A stretch of 64,000 nt of DNA from Spirochaeta cellobiosiphila DSM 17781 (GCF_000426705.1 NZ_KE384558.1:225521-289520), one strand, 5' to 3'; positions 46,893 through 55,761 are shown, counted from the stretch's first letter. Notes: generated by a model from the letters alone, not told the origin. Translations and numbers: made by a program.

Positions 46893-47753
46893 CTATTGGA
46901 GTAGCTGCATTACGCTTTGATTTTTCTGGTTTGCTTGAGCTAACATTGCATTACCAGCTTGGTTAAGAATCTGGTTTTTGGTGAAATCAACCATTTCTGA
47001 AGCCATATCAACATCTCTGATAGTACTTTCAGCGGCTTGTAAGTTTTCAGCTCCAACATCGATTCCCTTGATAGCATGCTCAAGTCTGTTTTGATAAGCA
47101 CCCAAGTCTGCTCTTTGTTTTGATACCTGCTTTAAGGCAGAATCAAGAACTCCAATGGATCGGTTCGCTTGATCAGAAGAAGAAAAACTCATGATCTCAC
47201 CACTACCAACCTGGCGTACGTCTAAAGCTTCAGCAGTCATAGTTCCAATGTAGATTCTTTCTCTCTGGTCCATATTGGCACCAATGTGAAAGTGCATTGA
47301 AGCGGTAACAACATTAGATCCTGTTTCTCTTGCAAATCGTCCAGTAAGCATGTTCATACCATTGAACTGAGCATGAGAAGCAATTCGGTCTATTTCATCT
47401 ACTAACTGAGAAACTTCAACCTGGATCTGCATTCTGTCTTCAGAAGTGTAGATACCATGAGAAGACTGAACAGCCAATTCTCTAAGTCGTTGAAGAATGT
47501 CTTGAGTTTCCTGTAGATAACCTTCAGTTGTTTGAATGAAGGAAATACCGTTAGAGGCATTTTTAGACGCCTGTTGTAAACCGCGGATTTGTGACCGCAT
47601 TTTCTCAGAGACAGCCAGACCTGAAGCATCGTCTCCAGCACGGTTAATTCTCATACCGCTGGATAACTTCTCCATGTTTTTGCTAGTCATTAACTGGGTG
47701 TTTTTGAGGTTACGTTGAGCGTTAATAGCGCTCATGTTATGATTGATAATCAT
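46893..47753 (-). CDS. flaB: Flagellin FlaB (core filament), copy B
   Basis: Second core flagellin, 286 residues, with the same architecture as its neighbour: [16 protein letters not shown] at the start, [20 protein letters not shown], and C-terminal [12 protein letters not shown]. The two copies clearly arose by tandem duplication. ATG 47753 is preceded by GGAGGA. A hairpin with arms CGGGATAGAT/ATCTATTCCG follows the stop. A separate candidate sigma-28 promoter and its own CsrA-like sites suggest independent control. Confidence 0.96.
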   Translation of the reverse strand: MIINHNMSAINAQRNLKNTQLMTSKNMEKLSSGMRINRAGDDASGLAVSEKMRSQIRGLQQASKNASNGISFIQTTEGYLQETQDILQRLRELAVQSSHGIYTSEDRMQIQVEVSQLVDEIDRIASHAQFNGMNMLTGRFARETGSNVVTASMHFHIGANMDQRERIYIGTMTAEALDVRQVGSGEIMSFSSSDQANRSIGVLDSALKQVSKQRADLGAYQNRLEHAIKGIDVGAENLQAAESTIRDVDMASEMVDFTKNQILNQAGNAMLAQANQKNQSVMQLLQ

Positions 47754-47760
47754 TATTTAT

Positions 47761-47803
47761 TCCTCCGTGAATAAATGATTTTAAAGGGAAGTCATCCTTG
47801 ACT
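47761..47803 (-). promoter_or_regulatory. Candidate CsrA sites in the flaB copy B leader
   Basis: On the minus strand a stem AGTC/GACT (47790-47803, extendable by a G-U pair) holds the loop AAGGAT. The sequence around it, TCAAGGATGA, is close to the known optimal CsrA ligand core ACARGGAUGU. A second site, ACGGA at 47764-47768, overlaps the ribosome site GGAGGA (47761-47766). This two-site plan copies that of the Bacillus hag leader. Direct evidence is the sequence; CsrA control is inference. Confidence 0.68.
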
Positions 47804-47828
47804 CTCCTATACTAATGTTCGGAGGAAG

Positions 47829-47856
47829 CTATCATAAGCATTAATAAAATAGTTTA
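47829..47856 (-). promoter_or_regulatory. Candidate sigma-28 promoter of flaB copy B
   Basis: TAAA and TATGATAG are separated by 16 bases on the minus strand, with only the GATA core matching the -10 consensus well. The start site would give a leader of about 70 bases that includes both CsrA-like sites. Confidence 0.35.
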
Positions 47857-47857
47857 T

Positions 47858-48952
47858 TTAGTTATTTATTTTTTTTAGGAAGTCTAAGGCCATAGGGTCA
47901 TCCGGGACGATCTCAAGGACTTTGTTAAAATATTCAATAGCCTTGTTGTTTTCCTCTATCTTTAGGTGCCAGATAGCTTTATTACTAAGAATTTTTATAT
48001 CTTTTGGAGCTAAAGCCATGGCTTTCTCAAGATATTCACCCGCATCACTAATTTTGTTTAATTCCATGAAACATATAGCTAATTCATTGTAGACATCTGC
48101 TGATTCTCTGACTTCCAGGGCTTTATTAAAGACAAAGCATGCTTCTTCATAGTGAGTCTTGGCTCGCAAAGCCCATCCTAACAGGAATAAACCATTCCAT
48201 GATCGGGGATTATCTTTGAGGAAGTCTCCTACCAATTCTATGGCCGCATCGATATCTTCGCTAAGCATAGCCTCATAGGCTATCTGATAACGTTCATCTT
48301 CTTCTGTTGCAAGCTGTCCTATCCAATTCTGAGCAATCTGTCGTTTATCCTTATCCTGTCCCTTGTCCAGATAGGTCTTAAGATATTCAATACCTTTGAT
48401 TAGGGAATTGTGCCGCAAATAGAATAGACCCCCATGATAATAAAATTCCCAGGGCATAGTTTCATCTACTGTACTATCAAATAAAGCACGAGCTTTTTCT
48501 TCATGTTCCAGAGAAACATCCTTCTGGCCGATAGACGCATAATGGATGGACATGTTTTCATAGAGAAGGGCTAAATTTAAGAGGTAGACAGACTTCTTGG
48601 GATATAAGCCTTGTAATGATAAAAAAATTTCTTCTGCCAGTGAATATTCTTTTTGTTCTGCCTTTAAAAGGGCCACTGATGTTAGCTCAGTCTCAATATC
48701 AGGCTTTAAATAAAATACCAAATCCCTATAAGCTTTGATACTTTTGTGATGACGGTGATATGCCAGTACCTTCAGCATTCCAGAAAGGATCATCTCCCAT
48801 GACATATCAGTCATATTCCAGTTTTTAATATCCCCGCTGATTTCAACAGGGAGTAGGGTATCACTTTCTATGGGAAGCTCAGGATACTTGGTAGACCAAG
48901 ATTCCGGTATAGAGACAAAATATATATTCCCTAAGGGATTGTCATAACTCAT
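47858..48952 (-). CDS. TPR-repeat protein
   Basis: 364 residues, with a non-repeat N-terminal part and tetratricopeptide repeats in the second half (SWNGLFLLGWALRAKTHYEE, DVYNELAICFMELNKISDAG, DIKILSNKAIWHLKIEENNK). No signal peptide or membrane helix, so probably a cytoplasmic scaffold. It overlaps the upstream PlzA-like gene by four bases and precedes flaB. Partner unknown. Confidence 0.82.
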   Translation of the reverse strand: MSYDNPLGNIYFVSIPESWSTKYPELPIESDTLLPVEISGDIKNWNMTDMSWEMILSGMLKVLAYHRHHKSIKAYRDLVFYLKPDIETELTSVALLKAEQKEYSLAEEIFLSLQGLYPKKSVYLLNLALLYENMSIHYASIGQKDVSLEHEEKARALFDSTVDETMPWEFYYHGGLFYLRHNSLIKGIEYLKTYLDKGQDKDKRQIAQNWIGQLATEEDERYQIAYEAMLSEDIDAAIELVGDFLKDNPRSWNGLFLLGWALRAKTHYEEACFVFNKALEVRESADVYNELAICFMELNKISDAGEYLEKAMALAPKDIKILSNKAIWHLKIEENNKAIEYFNKVLEIVPDDPMALDFLKKINN

Positions 48953-49785
48953 TGTTCAGAACTGCCTGTCTTTTTCTTGGTCTTTTGGAGAAGTTGAAAG
49001 AAATTATGAAGGCTTACTTTATATTGAATCGGTACTTTTGGATCTTCAAATTGTACTGCTATAGCAATTATATCTTTTCGGCCCTCTACTTCTTCCATAC
49101 GTACTGTCTTCCCAGGAATGTTTAGATAATTCTTGGATTCCAGATGCCATAGCCTAAAAATAGCGTCCTTTTCCATCAGAAATTTACCTATTCCCATAAT
49201 AAAGACTTTGACACCACCAAAACTGATATCTCTTACGATAACCTTTCGAGGCATACGATCTATAATTATTTGAGCGTTGACCCCAGAAAAACCAACTTTG
49301 TTCAGGAGGCTTTCATTAACGACTATACGTTCATTTGTTCTATTTTTACTTGAACTACGGGCATCTAAAATGAGACCCATTGTCTCAATAAAGATATCAG
49401 GAGGTCTTTGGGTAAAGTCCATTGTTAAAAAGAAAAGATTCCTGCTTTTACCCTGGTTGTAAGGTGTTGATCCTGCTAATCGGCAGGCTATAAAAAAAGG
49501 AACAGGTTCTTTGTTATCATCTTCACTAAAACATAAGCGCAAAGAAACACCTGAACTACTTTCACGGATTTTCTGTAAAAGATCTCCTTCCAGGGACATA
49601 ATGATCTTTGCTTTAGATAAGCTTAAACTGTATATCACACAAGGAAGTTGGTACCCAGCTACCTTAAGGTAGACTTTTTTGGATATTAATCCTGTGGTTT
49701 TAATGATCTCTTTGTTAAAAGTGACCTCATTGTCTTTGTAGATCTCTAGGTATCTATTTAATTGCTGAACTGTGGTAATCGCCAT
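48949..49785 (-). CDS. plzA: PlzA-like PilZ protein, c-di-GMP receptor
   Basis: 278-residue soluble protein like Borrelia PlzA. The N-terminal half matches a PilZ-N3-type domain. The C-terminal PilZ domain has RTNER (RxxxR) at about 165-169 and VRDISFGGVKVFI (DxSxxG) near 202-214, both needed for ligand binding. The frame is open from TTG 49857, but that lies in the 6S RNA tail; ATG 49785 with AAGGCAG is preferred. Co-transcribed with the TPR gene. Likely links c-di-GMP to motility. Confidence 0.82.
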   Translation of the reverse strand: MAITTVQQLNRYLEIYKDNEVTFNKEIIKTTGLISKKVYLKVAGYQLPCVIYSLSLSKAKIIMSLEGDLLQKIRESSSGVSLRLCFSEDDNKEPVPFFIACRLAGSTPYNQGKSRNLFFLTMDFTQRPPDIFIETMGLILDARSSSKNRTNERIVVNESLLNKVGFSGVNAQIIIDRMPRKVIVRDISFGGVKVFIMGIGKFLMEKDAIFRLWHLESKNYLNIPGKTVRMEEVEGRKDIIAIAVQFEDPKVPIQYKVSLHNFFQLLQKTKKKTGSSEQ

Positions 49786-49849
49786 ATTTCTGCCTTGAAT
49801 ATTAGTTTCTGACGACAATATAATCAATGGTTTTTGAAATAAAAAATAA

Positions 49850-50031
49850 AACCCCAAAGTGCCGATCAGGGCTCAAATCCTCTTGAACCTAATGGATCAA
49901 GTGGGTTTCCTCAGGGGAGCATCCTGTTTCATCCAGTGTATCGGATTAGCAATTCAACTCCGTAATGTTGGAATCCCGCGGATTATAATTGACCCAAGAG
50001 AATGTATCCCATCCCGCACACCTCAGGGAAT
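49850..50031 (-). ncRNA. ssrS: 6S RNA
   Basis: RNA that mimics an open promoter and binds RNA polymerase. The ends pair: CCCTGAGGTGT (50028-50018) with GCACTTTGGGG (49862-49852), 11 bp including wobbles, followed by a T-rich tail. Inward, TTCTCTTG pairs with CAAGAGGA and GGGTCAA with TTGATCC, leading to a large central bubble and a distal hairpin, as in the family. The 180-base length is typical. It lies directly downstream of zapA, where 6S genes are found in many bacteria. No protein frame in it is credible. Confidence 0.85.
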
Positions 50032-50033
50032 GA

Positions 50034-50333
50034 TTAGCTTTCTAATATTTGCTCTAGCCTGTCAATCATACCATTGGTAATCTTTTCCATGGCTAGAGCC
50101 GTTTCTGCAGACATGGGCGCGCCGGTTTTATGCTTTTCTCTCATCAGCTCATCCACAACAACAATGCCGGTGAGCACGGCGATTTTAAGAGGGTCTTTAA
50201 TAGAGACCGCTTCTTTTGTCTCGTCTACTTTTTTAGACAGATATTCAACAACCTGTCTTAGGTACTCAGGGTCTTCATCCGCTTTAATCGTAAAAGATGT
50301 CCCAAGGACCTCTACATCGAGAAGGTTTTTCAT
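50034..50333 (-). CDS. zapA: Cell division protein ZapA
   Basis: Promotes FtsZ ring assembly by cross-linking filaments. 99 residues; the N-terminal domain has VEVLGTSFTIKADEDPEYLR and the second part KIAVLTGIVVVDELMRE, followed by the C-terminal helix. Normal length. It follows the ZapB-like coiled-coil gene by six bases and precedes the 6S RNA. Confidence 0.92.
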   Translation of the reverse strand: MKNLLDVEVLGTSFTIKADEDPEYLRQVVEYLSKKVDETKEAVSIKDPLKIAVLTGIVVVDELMREKHKTGAPMSAETALAMEKITNGMIDRLEQILES

Positions 50334-50339
50334 AAAACC

Positions 50340-50843
50340 TTAGAAAATCTCCAGATTTTGAGGTTCACTTCTGTGAACTTCACGTGAGTCCTCTTCTATC
50401 TGTGATTCTTCTTCAGCAGCCTGTTCTTCATAGGAAGACTCTTCTTCAGAGTAAGTGTCCTCTACTGATTCCTCTTGGCCTGCGGATACTTCTATAGTCT
50501 CTTGTTCAGATTCTACTGGAGTCATCTCTTGGGCAGGGGCAGAAGGTTCTACTTGGACCTCTGGCTGAACTTCTTCATCTAGGGAGTTAGAACTAGTCAC
50601 GGCCTCGGGTGTTTCCGTCTCGTTAAGTTCATCTAGTTGATTCAAGGCTTTAAGGAATCCTTCTTCAATCTCATCCTGGCTACTTTTGAATTCTTTGACA
50701 AGGTTTTCAAGTTCCAGAATCCTTTCTTCATTTCCAAGAAGTTTTTGTGTAAGCTCCTCTTTTTCAAGGCTGAGGGTTTGAATTTTATCAACCGCCTGCT
50801 TTACCTTTGTTTCTAATAGACGGACTTGTTCAAGGCTGATCAT
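50340..50843 (-). CDS. ZapB-like coiled-coil protein with acidic tail
   Basis: 167 residues. Residues 1-75 form a coiled coil with leucine heptads (MISLEQVRLLETKVKQAVDK and on), like the division factor ZapB; the rest is a low-complexity Glu/Ser/Pro tail. The gene directly before zapA supports a cell-division role, but the tail is not part of known ZapB. Separated by four bases from rplT, so it is in the infC operon. Confidence 0.7.
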   Translation of the reverse strand: MISLEQVRLLETKVKQAVDKIQTLSLEKEELTQKLLGNEERILELENLVKEFKSSQDEIEEGFLKALNQLDELNETETPEAVTSSNSLDEEVQPEVQVEPSAPAQEMTPVESEQETIEVSAGQEESVEDTYSEEESSYEEQAAEEESQIEEDSREVHRSEPQNLEIF

Positions 50844-50847
50844 ATTA

Positions 50848-51207
50848 CTATGCTCCTAAAGCTTTTTTTGCTGTTTCTACCAAAGAACTGAATGCCTTTG
50901 GATCTTCGATTGCCAAATTAGATAAGGCTTTTCGATTGATTTGCACTTCTGCTTTGTTTAGTCCATTAATGAACTGAGAATAGCTGATACCTTCAGCTCT
51001 GGCAGCGGCAGAAATACGAGCGATCCATAATTGTCTGAATTCTCGCTTTTTAACCTTTCTGTCTCTGTAAGCATAGGTTAGAGCTTTTTTTACAGCATCT
51101 TTCGCTGTTCGGATATTGGTTTTTCTTCGACCCCAATATCCCTTTGCCTGCTTGAGGACTTTCTTTCTGCGGTCCTTACGTTTGGTACCGTCAACTGCTC
51201 GTGGCAT
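50848..51207 (-). CDS. rplT: Ribosomal protein L20
   Basis: Large-subunit assembly protein, 119 residues, very basic. It begins MPRAVDGTKRKDRRKKVLKQ and has AKGYWGRRKTNIRTAKDAVK and FINGLNKAEVQINRKALSNL. Normal length, in the conserved order infC-rpmI-rplT. Confidence 0.99.
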   Translation of the reverse strand: MPRAVDGTKRKDRRKKVLKQAKGYWGRRKTNIRTAKDAVKKALTYAYRDRKVKKREFRQLWIARISAAARAEGISYSQFINGLNKAEVQINRKALSNLAIEDPKAFSSLVETAKKALGA

Positions 51208-51222
51208 CCACTTACTCCTTTA

Positions 51223-51420
51223 TTAACCGTAAGGTAATAACTTTTTGACTCTTTTTACTTCAGAGTCTGCCAGAACACCGGCTTTTCTTAAGTTCCTTTT
51301 TCTCTTGGAACTTTTCTTAGTCAGGATATGTCTAAGGTTTTGTTTTTTGTACTTAACCTTTCCTGTGCCGGTAATCTTATACCGTTTTGCGGCACTCTTA
51401 CGTGTCTTCATCTTAGGCAT
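51223..51420 (-). CDS. rpmI: Ribosomal protein L35
   Basis: 65-residue basic protein [20 protein letters not shown], ending VKKLLPYG, as typical for L35. It stands 13 bases after infC and 15 before rplT. Confidence 0.99.
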   Translation of the reverse strand: MPKMKTRKSAAKRYKITGTGKVKYKKQNLRHILTKKSSKRKRNLRKAGVLADSEVKRVKKLLPYG

Positions 51421-51433
51421 AATGCTACCTCTT

Positions 51434-51952
51434 TTATTTTTTTCCTTTTGGACTGATGATCATCGACATGAACCGGCCTTCCATAGAAGGATTCTTGTCC
51501 AGGTTGAAGTTTTCATCACCCAAAAGTTCCATAACCTTTGCTAAAACGTCTTTACCACGATCGGTATGGGCTAGCTCTCGTCCTCTGAACCTGATCGTCA
51601 CTTTGACTTTATTACCATCTTCTAGGAAATCAGAAATATGCTTGGTTTTAAACTCAAGATCGTGCTTTTCAATCTTGGGCTGCATGCGAACTTCTTTCAG
51701 TTTGATTAATTTTTGCTTCTTTTTCGATTCTCGAAGCTTCTTTTCTTGCTCAAAACGGTATTTACCGTAGTCCAAGATCTTACAAACCGGTGGTTTAGCA
51801 TTTGCTGCCATCTCAACCAGGTCTAGTCCTCTCTCTTTAGCTAATTCCAGTGCTCGAGTGGTAGTGACAACTTCTTGTCCTCCCTCAGCATCAACCAATC
51901 GAACTTCTTTAACTCGGATCTGTTCATTGATCCTTAATTCTTTACCAGCCAT
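51434..51952 (-). CDS. infC: Translation initiation factor IF-3
   Basis: Controls start-codon choice and ribosome splitting. 172 residues with the N-terminal domain ([20 protein letters not shown]), linker, and C-terminal domain ([37 protein letters not shown]). The start is a normal ATG with GGAGG five bases upstream, unlike the ATT of E. coli infC. First gene of infC-rpmI-rplT-ZapB-like-zapA-6S. Confidence 0.99.
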   Translation of the reverse strand: MAGKELRINEQIRVKEVRLVDAEGGQEVVTTTRALELAKERGLDLVEMAANAKPPVCKILDYGKYRFEQEKKLRESKKKQKLIKLKEVRMQPKIEKHDLEFKTKHISDFLEDGNKVKVTIRFRGRELAHTDRGKDVLAKVMELLGDENFNLDKNPSMEGRFMSMIISPKGKK

Positions 51953-51972
51953 ATACCTCCAGAAAATGACAA

Positions 51973-52012
51973 GCCCGGCCCCTGTGATTTAAGCCTTAAC
52001 TTTAAGCCGGGC
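51973..52012 (-). promoter_or_regulatory. Hairpin in the infC leader
   Basis: A 7-bp perfect stem GCCCGGC/GCCGGGC with a 26-base loop lies 20 bases upstream of infC. Leaders of this operon are often control sites for L20, IF-3 or attenuation; which applies here cannot be told. Confidence 0.5.
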
Positions 52013-52024
52013 ACAATTCTCGTA

Positions 52025-52053
52025 ACTATAACAAATAGGCTTAAAAAGGTCAA
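52025..52053 (-). promoter_or_regulatory. Promoter of the infC operon
   Basis: TTGACC and TATAGT are exactly 17 bases apart on the minus strand, about 75 bases upstream of infC. Each box differs from consensus at only one position. Confidence 0.75.
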
Positions 52054-52113
52054 AGGGCAACCTTGGGTCGCGGGTATGGGATAATACCTAATACAATAGC
52101 TTGTGTCTAGGTG

Positions 52114-52707
52114 TTATTTTGCTTTTCCCTCTAATAGATAAAGACCTTCCAAACCAAAAAGAGCAGGCATAATTTTGACAGGTTTATCCTTACTGTTAAT
52201 CGCCTCTTCTTTTAGGATGGTATACCCAAGATCTTTTGTAAAGGAATGAAAGTCTTTTCTTGTACAAAAGTGAATGTTTGGTGTGTCATACCATTGATAA
52301 GGAATCGCTTTGTGAACAGGCATTTGCCCCCAAAACATTAACTGAAGTCTGTTCGTGATATATCCAAAATTGGGGACAGAGAGAACAGCTCTCTTTCCTA
52401 CCCTTAGCATTTCATCAAGAACAAATTTAGGATCCCGCACCTGTTGAATGGTTTGGGACAGAATAACATAATCAAAGGAATCTTCTATATAATCCTGTAG
52501 AACATTCATCATGTTGCCGCGGAATACTGATATCCCCCTGCTAATACAGGAGATAACCAATTCTTCTTCTCTTTCCACACCATGGCCTTTTACTTGTTTG
52601 TCTCTAATAAGGAGTTCGAGAAGTTTTCCATCTCCACAGCCTAAGTCAAGAACTCTCGATCCAGGTTCTATCCATTGTCTAATGACTTTGAAGCGTCTAT
52701 TGAGCAT
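52114..52707 (-). CDS. metW: Methionine biosynthesis protein MetW
   Basis: 197-residue class I methyltransferase-like protein, with motif I VLDLGCGDGKLLELL, then GVEREEELVISCISRG and the MetW-typical LSQTIQQVRDPKFVLDEMLR and KRAVLSVPNFGYITNRLQL. MetW works with MetX in homoserine acylation in many bacteria. It overlaps the 3' end of metX by 11 bases. Confidence 0.93.
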   Translation of the reverse strand: MLNRRFKVIRQWIEPGSRVLDLGCGDGKLLELLIRDKQVKGHGVEREEELVISCISRGISVFRGNMMNVLQDYIEDSFDYVILSQTIQQVRDPKFVLDEMLRVGKRAVLSVPNFGYITNRLQLMFWGQMPVHKAIPYQWYDTPNIHFCTRKDFHSFTKDLGYTILKEEAINSKDKPVKIMPALFGLEGLYLLEGKAK

Positions 52708-53818
52708 AATTAGTCTCCAGGTAGGATTTGATAATCTTTTCCTGTCTCTCGATCTCTAATAGAAAGGAATCATGACCATAGGGGCTGTCTAATTCAATGA
52801 AGCTAACCTCTTTATGGGTCTTCATAAGGGCATTTACTAACTCTTTTGATTGGTAAGTAGGAAATAGCCAGTCTGTTGAATAGGATATTATCAAATACTT
52901 GCAATGGCTATTTTCAAAGGTCTTATCCAGGGATCCTCCGACCATTTCCAAATCAAAATAGTCTAATGCTTTACTAATGTATATATAAGTATTGGCATCA
53001 AAACGGTCAACGAATTTGTTTCCCTGGTATTCCAGATAACTTTCAACGGCAAATTGATCATTGTGCTCCACACCATTATCTTCACGATTCTGAAACTTAC
53101 GTCCAAATTTGATACGCATGGACTCATCACTAAGGTAGGTGATATGTCCTATCATACGGGCAATAGATAGTCCTTGTCTTGGTCCTTCTCCTGTATAGTA
53201 ATCCCCTTTGTCCCAATGGGGATCAGACATGATCGCATTACGGCCTACCGCATGAAAGGCTATTCCCTGAGCTGTTAAGCGGGTAGTGGACGCGATAACA
53301 ATAGCTGTTTTGATCCTGTCAGGATACTGAATGGACCATTGCAGGGCTTGCATCCCTCCCATAGATCCTCCGGTGACAGCTAATAGTTTGTCAATTCCCA
53401 GATGAGTGATGAGCCTCTCCTGGGCTGTCACCATATCTCCAATAGTAATCATAGGAAAGGACATGCCATAGGGCTTGCCTGTCTCTGGATTAATAGAACC
53501 AGGTCCTGTTGAGCCCTGACAACCTCCAATGACATTGGAACAAATAATGAAGTATTTATTCGTATCAAAGGCTTTTCCGGGGCCCACCATATCATTCCAC
53601 CAACCGGCATAGCGATCATCATTCTTATGATAGCCAGCCACATGGGCATCCCCAGAGAAGGCATGAAGAATGAGTATCCCATTGGACTTCTCTTCATTGA
53701 GTTGCCCATAGGTTTCATAAGCTAATTGGACCGGAAAAATTTCCTTACCACTTTCCAGCTTAAGAGGGGAGTCAAAGTGATAGTATTGAGTCGTAATGAG
53801 CCATTTGTCTTGTTTCAT
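52697..53818 (-). CDS. metX: Homoserine O-acetyltransferase MetX
   Basis: Acylates homoserine from an acyl-CoA, the first dedicated step towards methionine. 373 residues of the alpha/beta hydrolase fold. The nucleophile is S152 in GGSMGGMQALQWS; the later Asp is in TDWLFPTYQS and the His in YGHDSFLLE. The family pattern HAFSGDAHVAGYH is also present. I saw no SAM riboswitch in the short upstream gap. Confidence 0.96.
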   Translation of the reverse strand: MKQDKWLITTQYYHFDSPLKLESGKEIFPVQLAYETYGQLNEEKSNGILILHAFSGDAHVAGYHKNDDRYAGWWNDMVGPGKAFDTNKYFIICSNVIGGCQGSTGPGSINPETGKPYGMSFPMITIGDMVTAQERLITHLGIDKLLAVTGGSMGGMQALQWSIQYPDRIKTAIVIASTTRLTAQGIAFHAVGRNAIMSDPHWDKGDYYTGEGPRQGLSIARMIGHITYLSDESMRIKFGRKFQNREDNGVEHNDQFAVESYLEYQGNKFVDRFDANTYIYISKALDYFDLEMVGGSLDKTFENSHCKYLIISYSTDWLFPTYQSKELVNALMKTHKEVSFIELDSPYGHDSFLLEIERQEKIIKSYLETNYAQ

Positions 53819-53909
53819 TTCTGCTCCATGTTAGAAGGATGTTTCTGCCCTGTCAATAATATGTCAGCCACTATTGCCACGCTAAAGCTTAAGGGGTATC
53901 TTGTCCATT

Positions 53910-54521
53910 ATGAGAATATTTTCCCTATTTATATTTCCATTTTACGGATTGTTATTATTAGCATTGAGTTATTCTGATAACAAGTCAAAGTTTTTACCTT
54001 ATGTTTTGAATTTCTTTTGGGGAATTCTGACAGGAGTAGCTGTTCTAAGTGTGGAATGGTTGTTTCTTCGAAGATTCGAACTATCGTCTCATTTTTTGGG
54101 ATTGTGGTTAGGGGTTTTTCTTGATGATTATTTCTTTCCTCTTTTGGGGGTTGTCATTCTGTGGTTTACTCTATGGAAGAAAGATTTAACGAACCAGGAA
54201 AACATTGACCGTCTCGTGCCTTGGACTTTAGGTATTTTCTTCTTGGAAATCCTGATGGATATGGTTAGTATGCGATCCTTCGTGAATAGTTTTGATCTGT
54301 TCTTAGAACCAATAACCAAAATATCCCTGGTTACTTTAATGGTTGCTTTAACAAAATCAGAACCTGATGGTCTTAGACTAATCGTAATCCCTGCTCTGAT
54401 TGGAGGGGCTCTCTTGGGAGCTCTATGTGGTACTACCTGGTTTTTTAATCTCTTTATTCCCTCCCTATTGGTTGGTGTATTGTGTCTAGGTGGAACGCAT
54501 TACTACCTCTATAGACAGTAA
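53910..54521 (+). CDS. Polytopic membrane protein of unknown function
   Basis: About 203 residues with six or seven hydrophobic helices covering nearly the whole length, and a few charged residues in loops. No domain recognised. The frame is open from TTG 53901; AAGGGG lies 4 bases from the TTG and 13 from ATG 53910, so either start is possible. It is divergent from metX and ends before a bidirectional terminator. Confidence 0.65.
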   Translation: MRIFSLFIFPFYGLLLLALSYSDNKSKFLPYVLNFFWGILTGVAVLSVEWLFLRRFELSSHFLGLWLGVFLDDYFFPLLGVVILWFTLWKKDLTNQENIDRLVPWTLGIFFLEILMDMVSMRSFVNSFDLFLEPITKISLVTLMVALTKSEPDGLRLIVIPALIGGALLGALCGTTWFFNLFIPSLLVGVLCLGGTHYYLYRQ

Positions 54522-54528
54522 GTTCTTA

Positions 54529-54563
54529 TAAAAAAAGGGCTGTAAAACAGCCCTTCCTCTTTT
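54529..54563. terminator. Bidirectional terminator
   Basis: A 9-bp stem AAGGGCTGT/ACAGCCCTT with a three-base loop has A7 on the left and a T-rich tract (CCTCTTTT) on the right. It serves both the membrane protein gene and the convergent HEAT-repeat gene. Confidence 0.88.
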
Positions 54564-54577
54564 ATAATAAAGACTTC

Positions 54578-55750
54578 TTAGTCTTCTATTTTTGTTAAAG
54601 CATCCTTAGCCAAACGACTAATGTTTCCAGGAAAATTAGAAAACTCAACTTCAATCAAAGAAGGTACGGCAATAGAATTATTGGCGATAACCATAGCTCC
54701 AATTGTGGATCGAATGGCTTGAAGATCTTCGTTTGAATTCAAGCCTTCTGTTTGACGGTAATTGAAGTTTGTTAAAAACTCAGCTAATACCTCTACCGCA
54801 GGATCCGTTGCATTAACTCCCAAAGCGACAATAGCATTCAGTCGTTCCTGTTGATCCCATTTTCGTTCAGCCGATTCCTTTAAATAGGGTACTACTTCTT
54901 CTTTTCCTTTACCGTATTGGTTTAATACCTGTATGGATGTCAGTCGTAATTTGCTTAGGTCAAGTTGTTGGGATAAGTCATCAGGTTGAAATTCTAATCC
55001 TTCCTTCAATCCCAAGAAAGCCACATCTGCTTTACTGGAAGCAGGAGCTTTGCTGGAAGCTTCCTTCTCAATGGCATAAGTTTTGTTCTTATAGTTATCT
55101 GTGTTTTCAATAACGCTTTTAAGGAACTCTGTAGGATCATCAGTGATGGTATCAAGGGCTTGTTCTGCCAGTTTTCGTGTTCGGCTTGGGTACCATCCAC
55201 GGCTGGCATAGAAAACAGGTTCATATCCAAAGGGACTTTTCATCCTTTCTAAACCCAAGATAGCTCCATAAGCCATGATTTCATTTTCCCTTTCCTTACC
55301 ATTGGGGCCAAAGTTTAAGTTCCTTAGTATCAAGGAAATCTCTTCACCGTATTGGAGAGCCCGCATCTGACCGACAGCTATGAGCGCCGCACTTCGCACT
55401 ATAGGATCTTCAAAGTTACGGTATACATCCATCACTGTTTCTGCTGCTTCACTGGCTTTTAAATCCCCTAGTTCCTGAACGACCATTAAAGTTACATCAT
55501 TACGTAAGCTTTTCTGATCATAAGTGGTATCTGATTTACTGCCGTTAACATATTCAGATAAAGCATCCATAAGAAGGGGGGCCATATCTCTATCATCCAG
55601 CTTCAATATATTGGTTAAAATGGCTTTTTGCTGTTCTAATGACTTTGATCGCTTAAATAAATTCGTCCATACTTCTGCTCTGTCCCCTGCCATTACTGTG
55701 GCAGGTATGATTATAAGCAAAAATAGTAGGCTTACTACTTTCCTTTTCAT
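54578..55750 (-). CDS. Secreted HEAT-repeat protein
   Basis: 390 residues with a signal peptide (MKRKVVSLLFLLIIIPATVMA) and alpha-helical HEAT-type repeats, for example NDVTLMVVQELGDLKASEAA and DPIVRSAALIAVGQMRALQY and the later RLNAIVALGVNATDPAVEVL. Probably a periplasmic protein-interaction scaffold. ATG 55750 has AGGGGA upstream and gives a proper signal peptide, unlike the frame start at 55771. It overlaps no gene but lies right after the lipoprotein gene. Confidence 0.8.
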   Translation of the reverse strand: MKRKVVSLLFLLIIIPATVMAGDRAEVWTNLFKRSKSLEQQKAILTNILKLDDRDMAPLLMDALSEYVNGSKSDTTYDQKSLRNDVTLMVVQELGDLKASEAAETVMDVYRNFEDPIVRSAALIAVGQMRALQYGEEISLILRNLNFGPNGKERENEIMAYGAILGLERMKSPFGYEPVFYASRGWYPSRTRKLAEQALDTITDDPTEFLKSVIENTDNYKNKTYAIEKEASSKAPASSKADVAFLGLKEGLEFQPDDLSQQLDLSKLRLTSIQVLNQYGKGKEEVVPYLKESAERKWDQQERLNAIVALGVNATDPAVEVLAEFLTNFNYRQTEGLNSNEDLQAIRSTIGAMVIANNSIAVPSLIEVEFSNFPGNISRLAKDALTKIED

Positions 55751-55761
55751 TCTTAGTCCCC

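Noticed and set aside
49859..50080. Plus-strand 73-residue frame
   Set aside because: It is the complement of the 6S RNA and the zapA end; no ribosome site or recognisable product.
53819..53900. SAM riboswitch ahead of metX
   Set aside because: The gap is about 80 bases with no recognisable aptamer helices.
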